From positions 1-64,000 of the forward strand of contig NZ_JAKVIR010000032.1 of NCBI RefSeq assembly GCF_022601975.1: a stretch of 64,000 nt of DNA, in the 5' to 3' direction. Of this stretch, positions 17,283-25,243 are shown piece by piece. Numbering within the stretch: position 1 is the stretch's first letter; each line of letters begins with the position of its first letter. The notes beneath the pieces are model-generated. The model was not told the origin of the DNA. It did not search any database and saw only the letters and a program-made list of their open reading frames with translations. This DNA is from Pontibacter sp. E15-1 (lineage in GTDB: Bacteria > Bacteroidota > Bacteroidia > Cytophagales > Hymenobacteraceae). The position numbers were made by a program, and so were the translations under genes.

Positions 17283-18064
17283 CTTTAAATAGTAATTAGT
17301 GTAACCTGAGATTATGTTCGTATAGGTTGTAAGTTCTTTTTTCGGGCGAAGCACGCGCGCCGCTTTCGCCGCCGCCAGTTAGTTCCGGGCCTGCAACGTT
17401 GCCCGTGGCACGCCCCAGTATTTGCATCTTTTTACAGGAAAACAGTCCCGATGTCCGGGCGATTGCCCGACGTGCCGCTACACCGTTTTAGCCGTATTGT
17501 ACAAAATTTGGCGACGCAATCGAAAAATATGGCACGGCCTGTTCGCACAATGATAAGCTAAGATAATAAAATTATTAAGTAAGTGCTTAGTTTTTTGAAA
17601 ACATATTCTGTAAACAGGTTGATTGTTGAGAATAAAAAGGTAATATGGGTATAAATATGGGTTTTTTGCAATAAAAACAGCTTTGCCCGCGTATTCGGGT
17701 TTATAGGTTTTGCATCCTGCGGATATAGCTATTGTCCTGCTTCGAACGCGCTTCAGAACGGCTTGGGAGGCACTAAAAATGAATGTGTTATCATTCTTTT
17801 GCTTAATTTAGAACTTTTTTAGTGAACATTCCGCTAACAGTATTTAATTTTGTACCGTTGTTTTTATATACAGAACTAACAATAGCGTCACGTTACATAT
17901 AGCTGACCGCACCCTATGCTCTGGAATGTCAGAAGGGGAACCTTGTATCTTCTTGCCTACAAAACCTGTAGACGGTTTATACAGCGTTCTCAATCCTGTG
18001 CCAGGAGGATAGTGTTCGATCAGGTATCAGAACTGAGGCTAAAAAACCATTTAGTTTTTTAAAG
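17283..18064. other. 780-base divergent intergenic region (pntAA / tetR)
   Basis: No supported gene. The pntAA-proximal part (to about 17540) is GC-rich; the remainder is AT-rich with runs such as AATAAAATTATTAAG (about 17566) and TTTTTTAG. TAATTTTG at 17845-17852 matches the Bacteroidota -7 consensus on the plus strand, about 210 bases before tetR, but no -33 partner is seen. I see no tRNA, attenuator or riboswitch-like fold with confidence. Confidence 0.4.
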
Positions 18065-18598
18065 ATGCTTAAAACAAAAAAAGAGATTATTTTAGAAACG
18101 GCTTTGAATCTTTTCGCTGACAAAGGATATGAGGCAACGCCCACAAGCTTGATCGCGAGGGAGGCAGGTGTGTCAGAGGGGCTCATCTTTAAGCACTACC
18201 TCAGCAAGGAGAACTTGCTGGAGGCGGTGGTAAAGGCAGGGTACCGGCGCATTACCGACCGAAGCAAGGGCCTTGTGGTGGAAGCCGATCCGCTGAAGCT
18301 AATCGAGAACGTGCTGGACATGCCCCTCAAACTTGTGGAAGAGGAGCGCAATTTCTGGCGCATGCAGTTTCGCCTGGTGGACGAGGAGATTTCGCAGAAG
18401 CATCACATGCGCTACTCACACTCCGTTATGCAGAAGCTGGAGGGAGCCTTCAAGGAACTGGGGTATGAAGACCCGGAACTGGAGACAGAGATTCTGATGC
18501 TGTTGGTGGAGGGCCTGTGGCGCCTATACCTGACGAACGAAGACAAGGGGCGCTTCGTGAAGATGCTGGACCTGATCAAGGTGAAGTATCGGAAGTAA
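18065..18598 (+). CDS. TetR/AcrR-family transcriptional regulator
   Basis: A one-domain-plus-ligand-pocket repressor of 177 residues. The N-terminal HTH is canonical: ILETALNLFADKGYEATPTSLIAREAGVSEG followed by LIFKHYLSKENLL (residues about 9-52). The remaining all-helical part is the ligand/dimer domain and is not assignable to a ligand. The gene starts with MLKTKKE after an A/T-rich leader and ends convergent with dctM, sharing a bidirectional terminator. Targets are unknown; the long upstream region may contain its own operator. Nothing ties it to the sugar genes except location. Confidence 0.9.
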   Translation: MLKTKKEIILETALNLFADKGYEATPTSLIAREAGVSEGLIFKHYLSKENLLEAVVKAGYRRITDRSKGLVVEADPLKLIENVLDMPLKLVEEERNFWRMQFRLVDEEISQKHHMRYSHSVMQKLEGAFKELGYEDPELETEILMLLVEGLWRLYLTNEDKGRFVKMLDLIKVKYRK

Positions 18599-18654
18599 GC
18601 TGCCCGTATACATACCCTGAGGCGGAAGACTGCCGCTGGATTTTATCAGAGGAC

Positions 18655-18703
18655 AAAGAGCGCAGCGCCTGGAGGGGTTCACCTTCCGGGCGCTGCGCTC
18701 TTT
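18655..18703. terminator. Bidirectional terminator between tetR and dctM
   Basis: A perfect 15-base-pair stem (AAAGAGCGCAGCGCC at 18655-18669 with its complement at 18689-18703, 19-base loop) lies between the convergent stops at 18598 and 18744. T-rich ends exist on both strands (CTCTTT in each direction). Confidence 0.8.
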
Positions 18704-18743
18704 ACGTCGGGGCCATACCATACCCTGATGCAGGCTTTTAAGC

Positions 18744-20042
18744 CTACAGCCCAAACACCCGGGGCAGCCACAGACTCAGCTCCGGCACATACGTAACCAG
18801 CAGCAGCGCCACCACCATGGCCAGGAACAGCGGCACGAGTGGCCGGATGACTTTGCTGATGCTGATGCCAGCCACCCCGCAGCCCACGAACAGCACTGAG
18901 CCCACAGGCGGCGTGCACAGCCCGATGCACAGGTTCATGACCATGATGATGCCGAAATGCACCGGGTCCACCCCAAGCTCGCGCACCACCGGCAGAAAGA
19001 TCGGCGTGAAAATCAGCACAGCCGGGGTCATGTCCATGAAGATGCCCACAAAAAGCAGAATCAGGTTGATGATGATGAGGATCACGATCTTGTTGTCGCT
19101 AATGGAGAGGAGCGCTTCGCTGAACGCCTGCGGGATGTTGGCATAAGACATCACCCACGACATGCCCATCGACGTGCCGATCAGCAGCATCACGATGGCC
19201 GTCGTGATGACGGTATGGATCAGAATGTCCGGCAGGTCGCTCACCTTCACCTGGCGGTATACCGCCATCGACAGGATCACGGTATAGAGCACGGCCACCG
19301 CCGAGGCCTCCGTGGCCGTGAACACCCCCGCGATAATCCCGCCAATCACCACGATCAGCAGTAGCAGGCTGGGCACGGCGTCCAGAAACTTCCTGAAAAC
19401 CTCTTTCAGCGTGGTTCGCTCACCCACCGGGTACTTCTTTTTGTAGGAGATAATGCCGGCCACGAGCATCAGCACAAAGCCAAGCAGGAAGCCCGGCACG
19501 TAGCCCGCCACAAACAGCGCCGCAATAGACACGCCGCCGCTGGCCAGGGAATACACGATCAGGATGTTGCTGGGCGGGATGATCATACCGGTGGTGGCCG
19601 AGGTGATGTTCACCGCCGCGCTGAACGGCCTGGAGTAACCCTCCTTGACCATTCGCGGGTTCATGATGCCGCCAATGGCCGAGGCCGCTGCCACGGCTGA
19701 GCCCGAGATCGCGCCAAAGAGCATGCAGGCCACAATGTTCACGTAGGCCAGTCCGCCGGGCAGGGTGCCCACCAGGCCTTTGGCCAGGTCAATGAGGCGC
19801 GTGGCAATGCCGCCCCGGTTCATGAGCTGGCCCGCCAGGATGAAGAAGGGTATGGCAAGCAGGGCGAAGCTGTCGAGGCCGGTGGCCATGCGTTGAGCCA
19901 GTGTGGTGAAGGCGGCCTCCGGGGCAATGCTCACCAGCATGGTCAGGAGCGCCGAGATGCCGATAGAAAAGGCAATGGGCACGCCCAGGGCGAGCAGGAT
20001 GATAAAGCTGAGGACCAGTACGAGTATTTCCAGGAGTTCCAT
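18744..20042 (-). CDS. dctM: TRAP transporter large permease (DctM)
   Basis: The large membrane subunit of a TRAP transporter, forming the Na+-coupled translocation channel in the inner membrane. 432 residues, typical length, almost entirely hydrophobic with about 12 membrane segments. Motifs such as FFILAGQLMNRGGIATRLI, GAISGSAVAAASAIGGIMNP and GMIIPPSN are characteristic of DctM. It is the last gene of the uxaC-kdgK-eda-dctP-dctQ-dctM operon, 112 bases after dctQ. Substrate is inferred to be a hexuronate such as galacturonate because all upstream genes catabolise it. Confidence 0.95.
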   Translation of the reverse strand: MELLEILVLVLSFIILLALGVPIAFSIGISALLTMLVSIAPEAAFTTLAQRMATGLDSFALLAIPFFILAGQLMNRGGIATRLIDLAKGLVGTLPGGLAYVNIVACMLFGAISGSAVAAASAIGGIMNPRMVKEGYSRPFSAAVNITSATTGMIIPPSNILIVYSLASGGVSIAALFVAGYVPGFLLGFVLMLVAGIISYKKKYPVGERTTLKEVFRKFLDAVPSLLLLIVVIGGIIAGVFTATEASAVAVLYTVILSMAVYRQVKVSDLPDILIHTVITTAIVMLLIGTSMGMSWVMSYANIPQAFSEALLSISDNKIVILIIINLILLFVGIFMDMTPAVLIFTPIFLPVVRELGVDPVHFGIIMVMNLCIGLCTPPVGSVLFVGCGVAGISISKVIRPLVPLFLAMVVALLLVTYVPELSLWLPRVFGL

Positions 20043-20154
20043 GTGTGCCTTTTTAGGTATGGCCCGCGGGCCGCTGTGTGCTGATTTAAGGTGGCGGGAG
20101 CCGCCGTTTGCGTGTTGGTGTGCCGATGCCCGTGCTCCGGGGAGGCGGGCGCTT

Positions 20155-20649
20155 TTACATCATCTCCTTGCCGATCTCCTCCGGCTCCTCCTCTTTCTCC
20201 GTCAGGTTCGCGAGGCTGTAGTAGATGATGAGCAGGCCGCTCAGGGGAACCACCAGGTATACATAGCCCAGCGGCACGTTGAGGGCGGCCGAGGTCTGGT
20301 GCAGCGTGAGCGTGATGTAGACCAGCTTGATTCCGCCCCATACCATGGCCAGCAACGCGAAGATGGCCACCAGCAGATGAATGAGGACGTTGAGGTTGCG
20401 CTGTTTTCTGCCCTCCAGCTTTGAGGGAAGGATGTCGATGGCCAGGTGCATTTTCTTGCCCGTCACGTAGCTGGCGCCAAGCAGACTCACCCAGATGAGC
20501 AGGTATCGGGCCAGTTCGTCGGTAAAGGAGCTCGGCGAGCGCAGGATAAAGCGCGAGCCTACCTGCCAGAGCACGTTCAGGGCCATCGTGCCCATCAGGA
20601 TCACCAGTATCCAGTATAAAAAAGTGTCAAGTCGTTCTCTGAAACTCAT
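20155..20649 (-). CDS. dctQ: TRAP transporter small permease (DctQ)
   Basis: The small membrane subunit of the TRAP transporter, 164 residues with four membrane helices (about 10-32, 46-65, 87-108, 130-150). The region FILRSPSSFTDELARYLLIWVSLLGASY is the typical DctQ signature after helix 1, and the C terminus is acidic (EKEEEPEEIGKEMM). It lies between dctP (105 bases upstream) and dctM (112 bases downstream), with GC-rich spacers that include a GGCCCGCGGGCC palindrome near 20061. Function follows from the neighbours and the fold. Confidence 0.92.
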   Translation of the reverse strand: MSFRERLDTFLYWILVILMGTMALNVLWQVGSRFILRSPSSFTDELARYLLIWVSLLGASYVTGKKMHLAIDILPSKLEGRKQRNLNVLIHLLVAIFALLAMVWGGIKLVYITLTLHQTSAALNVPLGYVYLVVPLSGLLIIYYSLANLTEKEEEPEEIGKEMM

Positions 20650-20754
20650 ATCAGCGTTCGGTTAAATGATGCAAAGCATTGGTGCGTGCCCCTGCCGCCC
20701 GGGGGAAACAGGTATGGCGCGGCGGGTACGCGGGATGTTCCACGGGCAACAGCG

Positions 20755-21792
20755 CTAGTGTTTGGCGGTGCTGCCTGCCGGCGTGGTTTGGGTGGCCTGT
20801 ATGCGTTGGATGAGGGAGTATACCTCCGGCTCGTTTTTGTAGCTTTCAAACAGCGGGGCCACCAGCTTCGCGAAAGGCTCCTTGTCGGGGTAGCTTACTT
20901 CCACGCCTGCCTTCTTCACTTCTTCCAGGGCTTCCTCCTCCGCTTTTTTCCAGAGCTCCCGCTGCACCACCGCCGACTCGTCGGCCGCCTCCTGCAGCCA
21001 CTGCCGCTCCTGCGGACTCAGATTCTCCCATACCTTGGTGCTGATCAGCAGGATGTCGGGCACCATCGTGTGCTCGTTCAGGGAGTAGTACTTGGCCACC
21101 TCGTAGTGGCGCGACAGGTAAAAGGTGGGTGGGTTGTTCTCGGCCCCGTCGACCACGCCCTGTTGCAGGGCGGTATAAATCTCGCCCGTGGAGATTGGGG
21201 TGGCGGCACCGCCGAAGGCGTTCACCATGCTGATGGCGGTGTTGCTGGCCTGCACCCGAATCTTCATGCCTTTCAGGTCGGAGGGGGTGTTGATGGGCTT
21301 GTTGGCGGAGTAAAAGCTGCGGCTGCCGGCATCGTAATACGTGAGGCCGCGGAGCCAGTACTGCTCCCCTTCGGTCAGCAGCTCCTTGCCGATCTCACCG
21401 TCCAGAACGCTCAGGTAATGCGCCTTGTCCCGGAAGATGTAGGGCAGGCTCAGCACCTTTAAGTTGGGGGCGAAGCTCTCCATGGTGGCGGCCGACACCT
21501 TGGTCATGCCCACGCTCCCGATCTGCAGCAGCTCCACCGACTCCCGCTCGCTGCCCAGCTGCGAGTTGGGGTAAATGTCAATCTCCAGCGTGCCCCCCGA
21601 CTTTTCCTTGACGCGCTCGGCCAGGTATACCATCGCCTTGTGTACCGGGTGCGACACCTCCAGGCTGTGGGCCAGCTTTATATGCTTCGTTTTGGAAATC
21701 TCCTGACAGCCAGGAGCCAGGCACAGCAGCAGGAGCAAGGCACACAGGTACAGGGGTCTGTTCAGTTGGGGGAATCGGCAGGGTGCAGGCAT
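20755..21792 (-). CDS. dctP: TRAP transporter substrate-binding lipoprotein (DctP)
   Basis: Binds the substrate outside the inner membrane and hands it to DctQM. 345 residues; the signal peptide ends in LAPGC, so the protein is probably a membrane-anchored lipoprotein rather than free in the periplasm. The family core includes PNSQLGSERESVELLQIGSV, MKIRVQASNTA (with the Arg that usually grips the substrate carboxylate), GAATPISTGEIYTALQQGVVDGAEN and a C-terminal helical region. Its ATG overlaps the eda stop by one base (TAATG), a tight coupling that ties uptake to uronate catabolism. A hexuronate substrate is inferred. Confidence 0.93.
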   Translation of the reverse strand: MPAPCRFPQLNRPLYLCALLLLLCLAPGCQEISKTKHIKLAHSLEVSHPVHKAMVYLAERVKEKSGGTLEIDIYPNSQLGSERESVELLQIGSVGMTKVSAATMESFAPNLKVLSLPYIFRDKAHYLSVLDGEIGKELLTEGEQYWLRGLTYYDAGSRSFYSANKPINTPSDLKGMKIRVQASNTAISMVNAFGGAATPISTGEIYTALQQGVVDGAENNPPTFYLSRHYEVAKYYSLNEHTMVPDILLISTKVWENLSPQERQWLQEAADESAVVQRELWKKAEEEALEEVKKAGVEVSYPDKEPFAKLVAPLFESYKNEPEVYSLIQRIQATQTTPAGSTAKH

Positions 21793-22466
21793 TATTTGGT
21801 CCTCACTCGTTTAATTGTTTCCAGGGCGGTGCGGGTCAGCTCCTCCAACTTGTCGTAGTTTTGGGAGGCAATCAGGTTTTTGCTGAGGAGCTGTGAGCCC
21901 ATGCCCACGCAGTGCGCGCCGGCGGCAAACCATGCCCGCAGGTTCTCTTCTTTCGGCTCTACGCCACCCGTCGGCATGATGCTCGTCCAGGGGCAGGGGC
22001 CCTTGATCGCGGCGATAAAGTCTGGTCCGCCCACCTGCATTGCCGGGAAGATCTTGATCACCTCGGCACCGAGCTCCTCGGCGCGGGAGATCTCCGTCAG
22101 GGAGCCGCAGCCCGGCGCCCACATGACCTTGCGGCGGTTGCACACGATGGCCACATCCTCCTTCAGCACCGGCGACACGATAAAATCGGCCCCGCACTGT
22201 ATGTATAGGGCAGCCGTGGCGGCGTCCACCACAGAGCCCACGCCCAGCATCAGCTCCGGGAAGTTCGTGCGGGCATGCCTGACAAGCTGCGCAAAAGTCT
22301 CGTGCGCGAAGTCGCCGCGGTTGGTGAACTCAAACACCCGGACCCCGGCCCTGTAGCAGGCTTGCAGCACATGCTGGCATACCTCCGGGTCGGCGTGGTA
22401 AAACACGGGCACCATACCTGTCTCCGCCATTTTTAGCGCTACTTCTATTCTGCTGAATTTTGCCAT
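21792..22466 (-). CDS. eda: 2-dehydro-3-deoxy-phosphogluconate (KDPG) aldolase
   Basis: Cleaves KDPG to pyruvate and glyceraldehyde 3-phosphate, the last step of hexuronate breakdown. ATG 22466 (MAKFSRIEVALKMAETG) gives 224 residues; a frame start at 22502 adds 12 residues and is less likely. Visible class I aldolase features are VFEFTNRGDFA (Glu and Arg), LGVGSVVDAATA, SPVLKEDV, and EVIKIFPAMQVGG with the Schiff-base Lys. It starts 39 bases after kdgK and overlaps dctP by one base, so it lies in the middle of the uxaC operon. Confidence 0.95.
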   Translation of the reverse strand: MAKFSRIEVALKMAETGMVPVFYHADPEVCQHVLQACYRAGVRVFEFTNRGDFAHETFAQLVRHARTNFPELMLGVGSVVDAATAALYIQCGADFIVSPVLKEDVAIVCNRRKVMWAPGCGSLTEISRAEELGAEVIKIFPAMQVGGPDFIAAIKGPCPWTSIMPTGGVEPKEENLRAWFAAGAHCVGMGSQLLSKNLIASQNYDKLEELTRTALETIKRVRTK

Positions 22467-22505
22467 AACTGATTGGTCAATTACTGATTTGATGAAAAAC
22501 AATGG

Positions 22506-23519
22506 TTAACGGACAAGCCTGCCGGACGTGTTGCCTCCCAGCAGTGCCTCAACCTCGTCCACGGTGGCCAGGTTCGCGTCCTCCCGGATGGTGTGCTTGA
22601 GCACCGACGCGGCCACGCCGAAATCAAGGGCCTTCTGGTCGTTTCCGTAGGCCAGCTGGCCATAGATATACCCCGCGATAAAGGCGTCGCCGCCACCGAT
22701 CCGGTCCACGATCGGGTTGATCTCGTAGGTCTGGGTTTTGAGCATCTCCTGGCCATCCCAGAGCATACCAGAAAGCGTGTTGTGCGTGGCGCTGACGGAG
22801 GTGCGGCTGGTGTTCACGATTTTCCGCACTTTGGGGAAGCGCTTCATGAGCTGGCTGAACACCGAGGCAAGCGCGTCTCCGTTCGTGCCTTCGGGGGTGA
22901 TGCCCAGAATGTCCTTAGCGTCTCCCTGCCCGGCCACGATCACATCGCAGCCGGCAATCAGCTCGGGCATTACCTCTCCGGCTGTTTTGCCGTACTGCCA
23001 CAGGTTTTTCCGGTAGTTGATGTCCGCCGAAACGGTCAGCCCCTTTCGGTTGGCTGCCTCAATGGCTTTGGCACAGCAGGCGGCGGCCCCGGCCGAGATG
23101 GCCGGCGTGATCCCGGTCCAGTGAAACCAGTCCGCATCGGCAAACACCGCGTCCCAGTCGATCATGTCGGGCTCCAGCCCGGCAAAGGCCGAGTTGCTGC
23201 GGTCGTAGATGACCTTGCTGGCGCGCACGCTGGCCCCGGTTTCCAAAAAGTAAATGCCGATCCTGTCGCCGCCATACACGATGTGCTGCGTGTCCACGCC
23301 ATACTTGCGGAGCAGGTTGGTGGCCGCCTTGCCGAGCTCGTTGTCGGGGAAGCGGGTTACGTGGGCCGCGCCCACGCCGAGTTGGGCCAGCGACACGGCC
23401 ACGTTGGCCTCGCCGCCACCATAGGTGGCCTCGAAGTGCGTGGACTGGATAATGCGCGCATAGTCAGGCGTGGAGAGCCTGAGCATGATGTCACCGAAGG
23501 TGATAACTTTTTTTCTCAT
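22506..23519 (-). CDS. kdgK: 2-keto-3-deoxygluconate kinase (PfkB family)
   Basis: Phosphorylates KDG to KDPG. ATG 23519 (MRKKVITFGDIMLRLS) gives 337 residues; the longer frame to 23594 runs into uxaC and is not used. PfkB features are the N-terminal GGGEANVAVSLAQLG, the FHWTGITPAIS region and the C-terminal DRIGGGDAFIAGYIYG with the catalytic Asp and anion hole. It starts one base after the uxaC stop, an obligate operon arrangement. Sugar specificity is inferred from context and the GDIMLRLS KDG-kinase-like start. Confidence 0.94.
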   Translation of the reverse strand: MRKKVITFGDIMLRLSTPDYARIIQSTHFEATYGGGEANVAVSLAQLGVGAAHVTRFPDNELGKAATNLLRKYGVDTQHIVYGGDRIGIYFLETGASVRASKVIYDRSNSAFAGLEPDMIDWDAVFADADWFHWTGITPAISAGAAACCAKAIEAANRKGLTVSADINYRKNLWQYGKTAGEVMPELIAGCDVIVAGQGDAKDILGITPEGTNGDALASVFSQLMKRFPKVRKIVNTSRTSVSATHNTLSGMLWDGQEMLKTQTYEINPIVDRIGGGDAFIAGYIYGQLAYGNDQKALDFGVAASVLKHTIREDANLATVDEVEALLGGNTSGRLVR

Positions 23520-23520
23520 A

Positions 23521-24921
23521 TCAGAAACCGAAGTATGCTTTTGCGTTGTGATAGGATATGTTTTCAACCAGCTGCCCGATCCACTCCAGCTCACTTTCAG
23601 GCAGCTCGCCGTTTGCCACGTCCTGGCCCAGCAGGTTGCAGAGGATACGCCTGAAGTACTCGTGCCGCGGGAAGGACATAAAGCTCCTGGAGTCCGTCAG
23701 CATACCCACAAAGCGGCTCAGCAGGCCCATGTTCGAGAGGGCGTTCAGCTGCTTTTCCATACCGTCTTTCTGGTCGAGGAACCACCAGGCCGAGCCGAAC
23801 TGCATCTTGCCGGGCGTGCTGCCGTCGTTAAAGTTGCCGATCATGGTGGCGTATAGCTCGTTGTGGCTTGGGTTCAGGTTGTAGAGGATGGTCTTGGCCA
23901 GCTGGTCTGCGTTGTCCAGCCGGTCGAGGAACCTCGACAGCGGTTGGGCCACGTCGAAATCGCCGATGGAGTCGAAGCCGGTGTCGGGGCCGAGCTCGCG
24001 CAGCATGCGGCTGTTGTTGTTGCGGAGCGCGCCCAGGTGGAACTGCTGCGTCCAGCCCTTGCTATGGTCCAGCAGGGCCATCTCCACCAGCATCGCCGAC
24101 TTAAACTTCAGCGCCTCCTCCTGCGTCAGATCCTGTTGCTGCAGGGCCTTGTCAAAAATCCGGCTGATCTCCCCATCGGTATACGGGGTGGCATAGATGG
24201 TTTCGAGGCCGTGGTCGGAGAGGCGGCAGCCCTGCGCATGGAAGAAGTCGTGCCGTTGCGTCAGGGCGTCCAGCAGCTGCCGGAAGTTGCCGATGGAGAC
24301 ATCGGAGGCTTGTTCGAGCTGGCGGAGGTAGGGCAGGAATATCTCCGGGCTGTCGATGGCCAGCACCTTGTCGCAGCGGAACGCAGGAAGCACCTGCAGG
24401 CCGAAGTTTTCTTCTTTTATTTTCCGGTGATGCTCCAGCGAGTCGATGGGGTCGTCGGTGGTGCAGACCACCGTCACGTTCATCTTGCGCAGCAGGCCGC
24501 GCACGCTGTAGGCGTCGGTTTGCAGCAGCTCGGTGCAGGTGTTGTATATTTCGCGGGCCGTTTCGGGCTTCAGGATCTTCTCCACGCCAAAGTAGCGCTT
24601 CAGCTCCAGATGCGTCCAGTGGTAGAGCGGGTTGCGCATGGTATAGGGCACCGTTTCGGCCCACTTCTCAAACTTGGCGTAAGCATCGGCGTCGCCGGTG
24701 CAATAGCGCTCCGGCACGCCGTTGGCGCGCATGGCGCGCCACTTGTAGTGGTCTCCCTCCAGCCAGGCCTGGGTCAGGTTGTCAAACTTTCTGTCGGTGG
24801 CGATGGCCTCCGGCGACAGGTGGCAATGGTAATCGATGATGGGCAAGTTTTTTGCGTGCCCGTGGTAGAGATGCTGTGCTGCCTTGGTCTGAAGTAAAAA
24901 ATTCTCGTCTAGGAAAGACAT
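23521..24921 (-). CDS. uxaC: Glucuronate/galacturonate isomerase
   Basis: Isomerises D-galacturonate to D-tagaturonate and D-glucuronate to D-fructuronate in the cytosol. 466 residues, the full family length, beginning MSFLDENFLLQTKAAQHLYHGHAKNLP with the metal-binding IIDYHCHLSPEAI (His-x-His) shortly after. Other family motifs are WTHLELKRYFG, VVCTTDDPIDSLEHH and the C-terminal SFPRHEYFRRILC. It is the first gene of a six-gene minus-strand operon. Its leader carries the GTAAACGTTT palindrome at 25052-25063 seen again before the kduI relic and lacI. Confidence 0.96.
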   Translation of the reverse strand: MSFLDENFLLQTKAAQHLYHGHAKNLPIIDYHCHLSPEAIATDRKFDNLTQAWLEGDHYKWRAMRANGVPERYCTGDADAYAKFEKWAETVPYTMRNPLYHWTHLELKRYFGVEKILKPETAREIYNTCTELLQTDAYSVRGLLRKMNVTVVCTTDDPIDSLEHHRKIKEENFGLQVLPAFRCDKVLAIDSPEIFLPYLRQLEQASDVSIGNFRQLLDALTQRHDFFHAQGCRLSDHGLETIYATPYTDGEISRIFDKALQQQDLTQEEALKFKSAMLVEMALLDHSKGWTQQFHLGALRNNNSRMLRELGPDTGFDSIGDFDVAQPLSRFLDRLDNADQLAKTILYNLNPSHNELYATMIGNFNDGSTPGKMQFGSAWWFLDQKDGMEKQLNALSNMGLLSRFVGMLTDSRSFMSFPRHEYFRRILCNLLGQDVANGELPESELEWIGQLVENISYHNAKAYFGF

Positions 24922-25243
24922 ATGTCTTGCTTGGTTGAAATTACAAGTTAAAAAGTATTCTTGATTTTTAAAGTGTCGCGCGCCAATTCCAGGTTAAACG
25001 CATCAAATCTTTATCATTTTGTTAAAAAAATGAATAAAGGTTGATAAAATTTAAAACGTTTACTTGTAAGTGACGGATTACAAGCTTTGGTAACAAACAA
25101 TAGGATTTATAGACTCTATGAGAGTCATGAAAATCAAGTTAACAAACGGTCAAGACTTCTAGCCTTAATTACTCTAATGCTAGAGTACCACATAGAGCAT
25201 AATTCATTGCACTTTTAGATGCGTTCAACCTGCGCCAATTCTG
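24922..25243. other. Leader region of uxaC, downstream of uxaB
   Basis: These 322 AT-rich bases hold no gene. The LacI-type palindrome is at 25052-25063. A small hairpin with ACTCTA/TAGAGT arms (25171-25186) lies 58 bases past the uxaB stop but lacks a clear T-run. Confidence 0.5.
25052..25063. promoter_or_regulatory. LacI-type operator before uxaC
   Basis: TAAAACGTTTAC contains the palindrome AAACGTTT with a central CG, the pattern bound by LacI-family repressors. Its minus-strand reading GTAAACGTTT is a 10-base exact match to 28144-28153. It is 131 bases upstream of the uxaC ATG, and the lacI gene is nearby. Confidence 0.55.
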
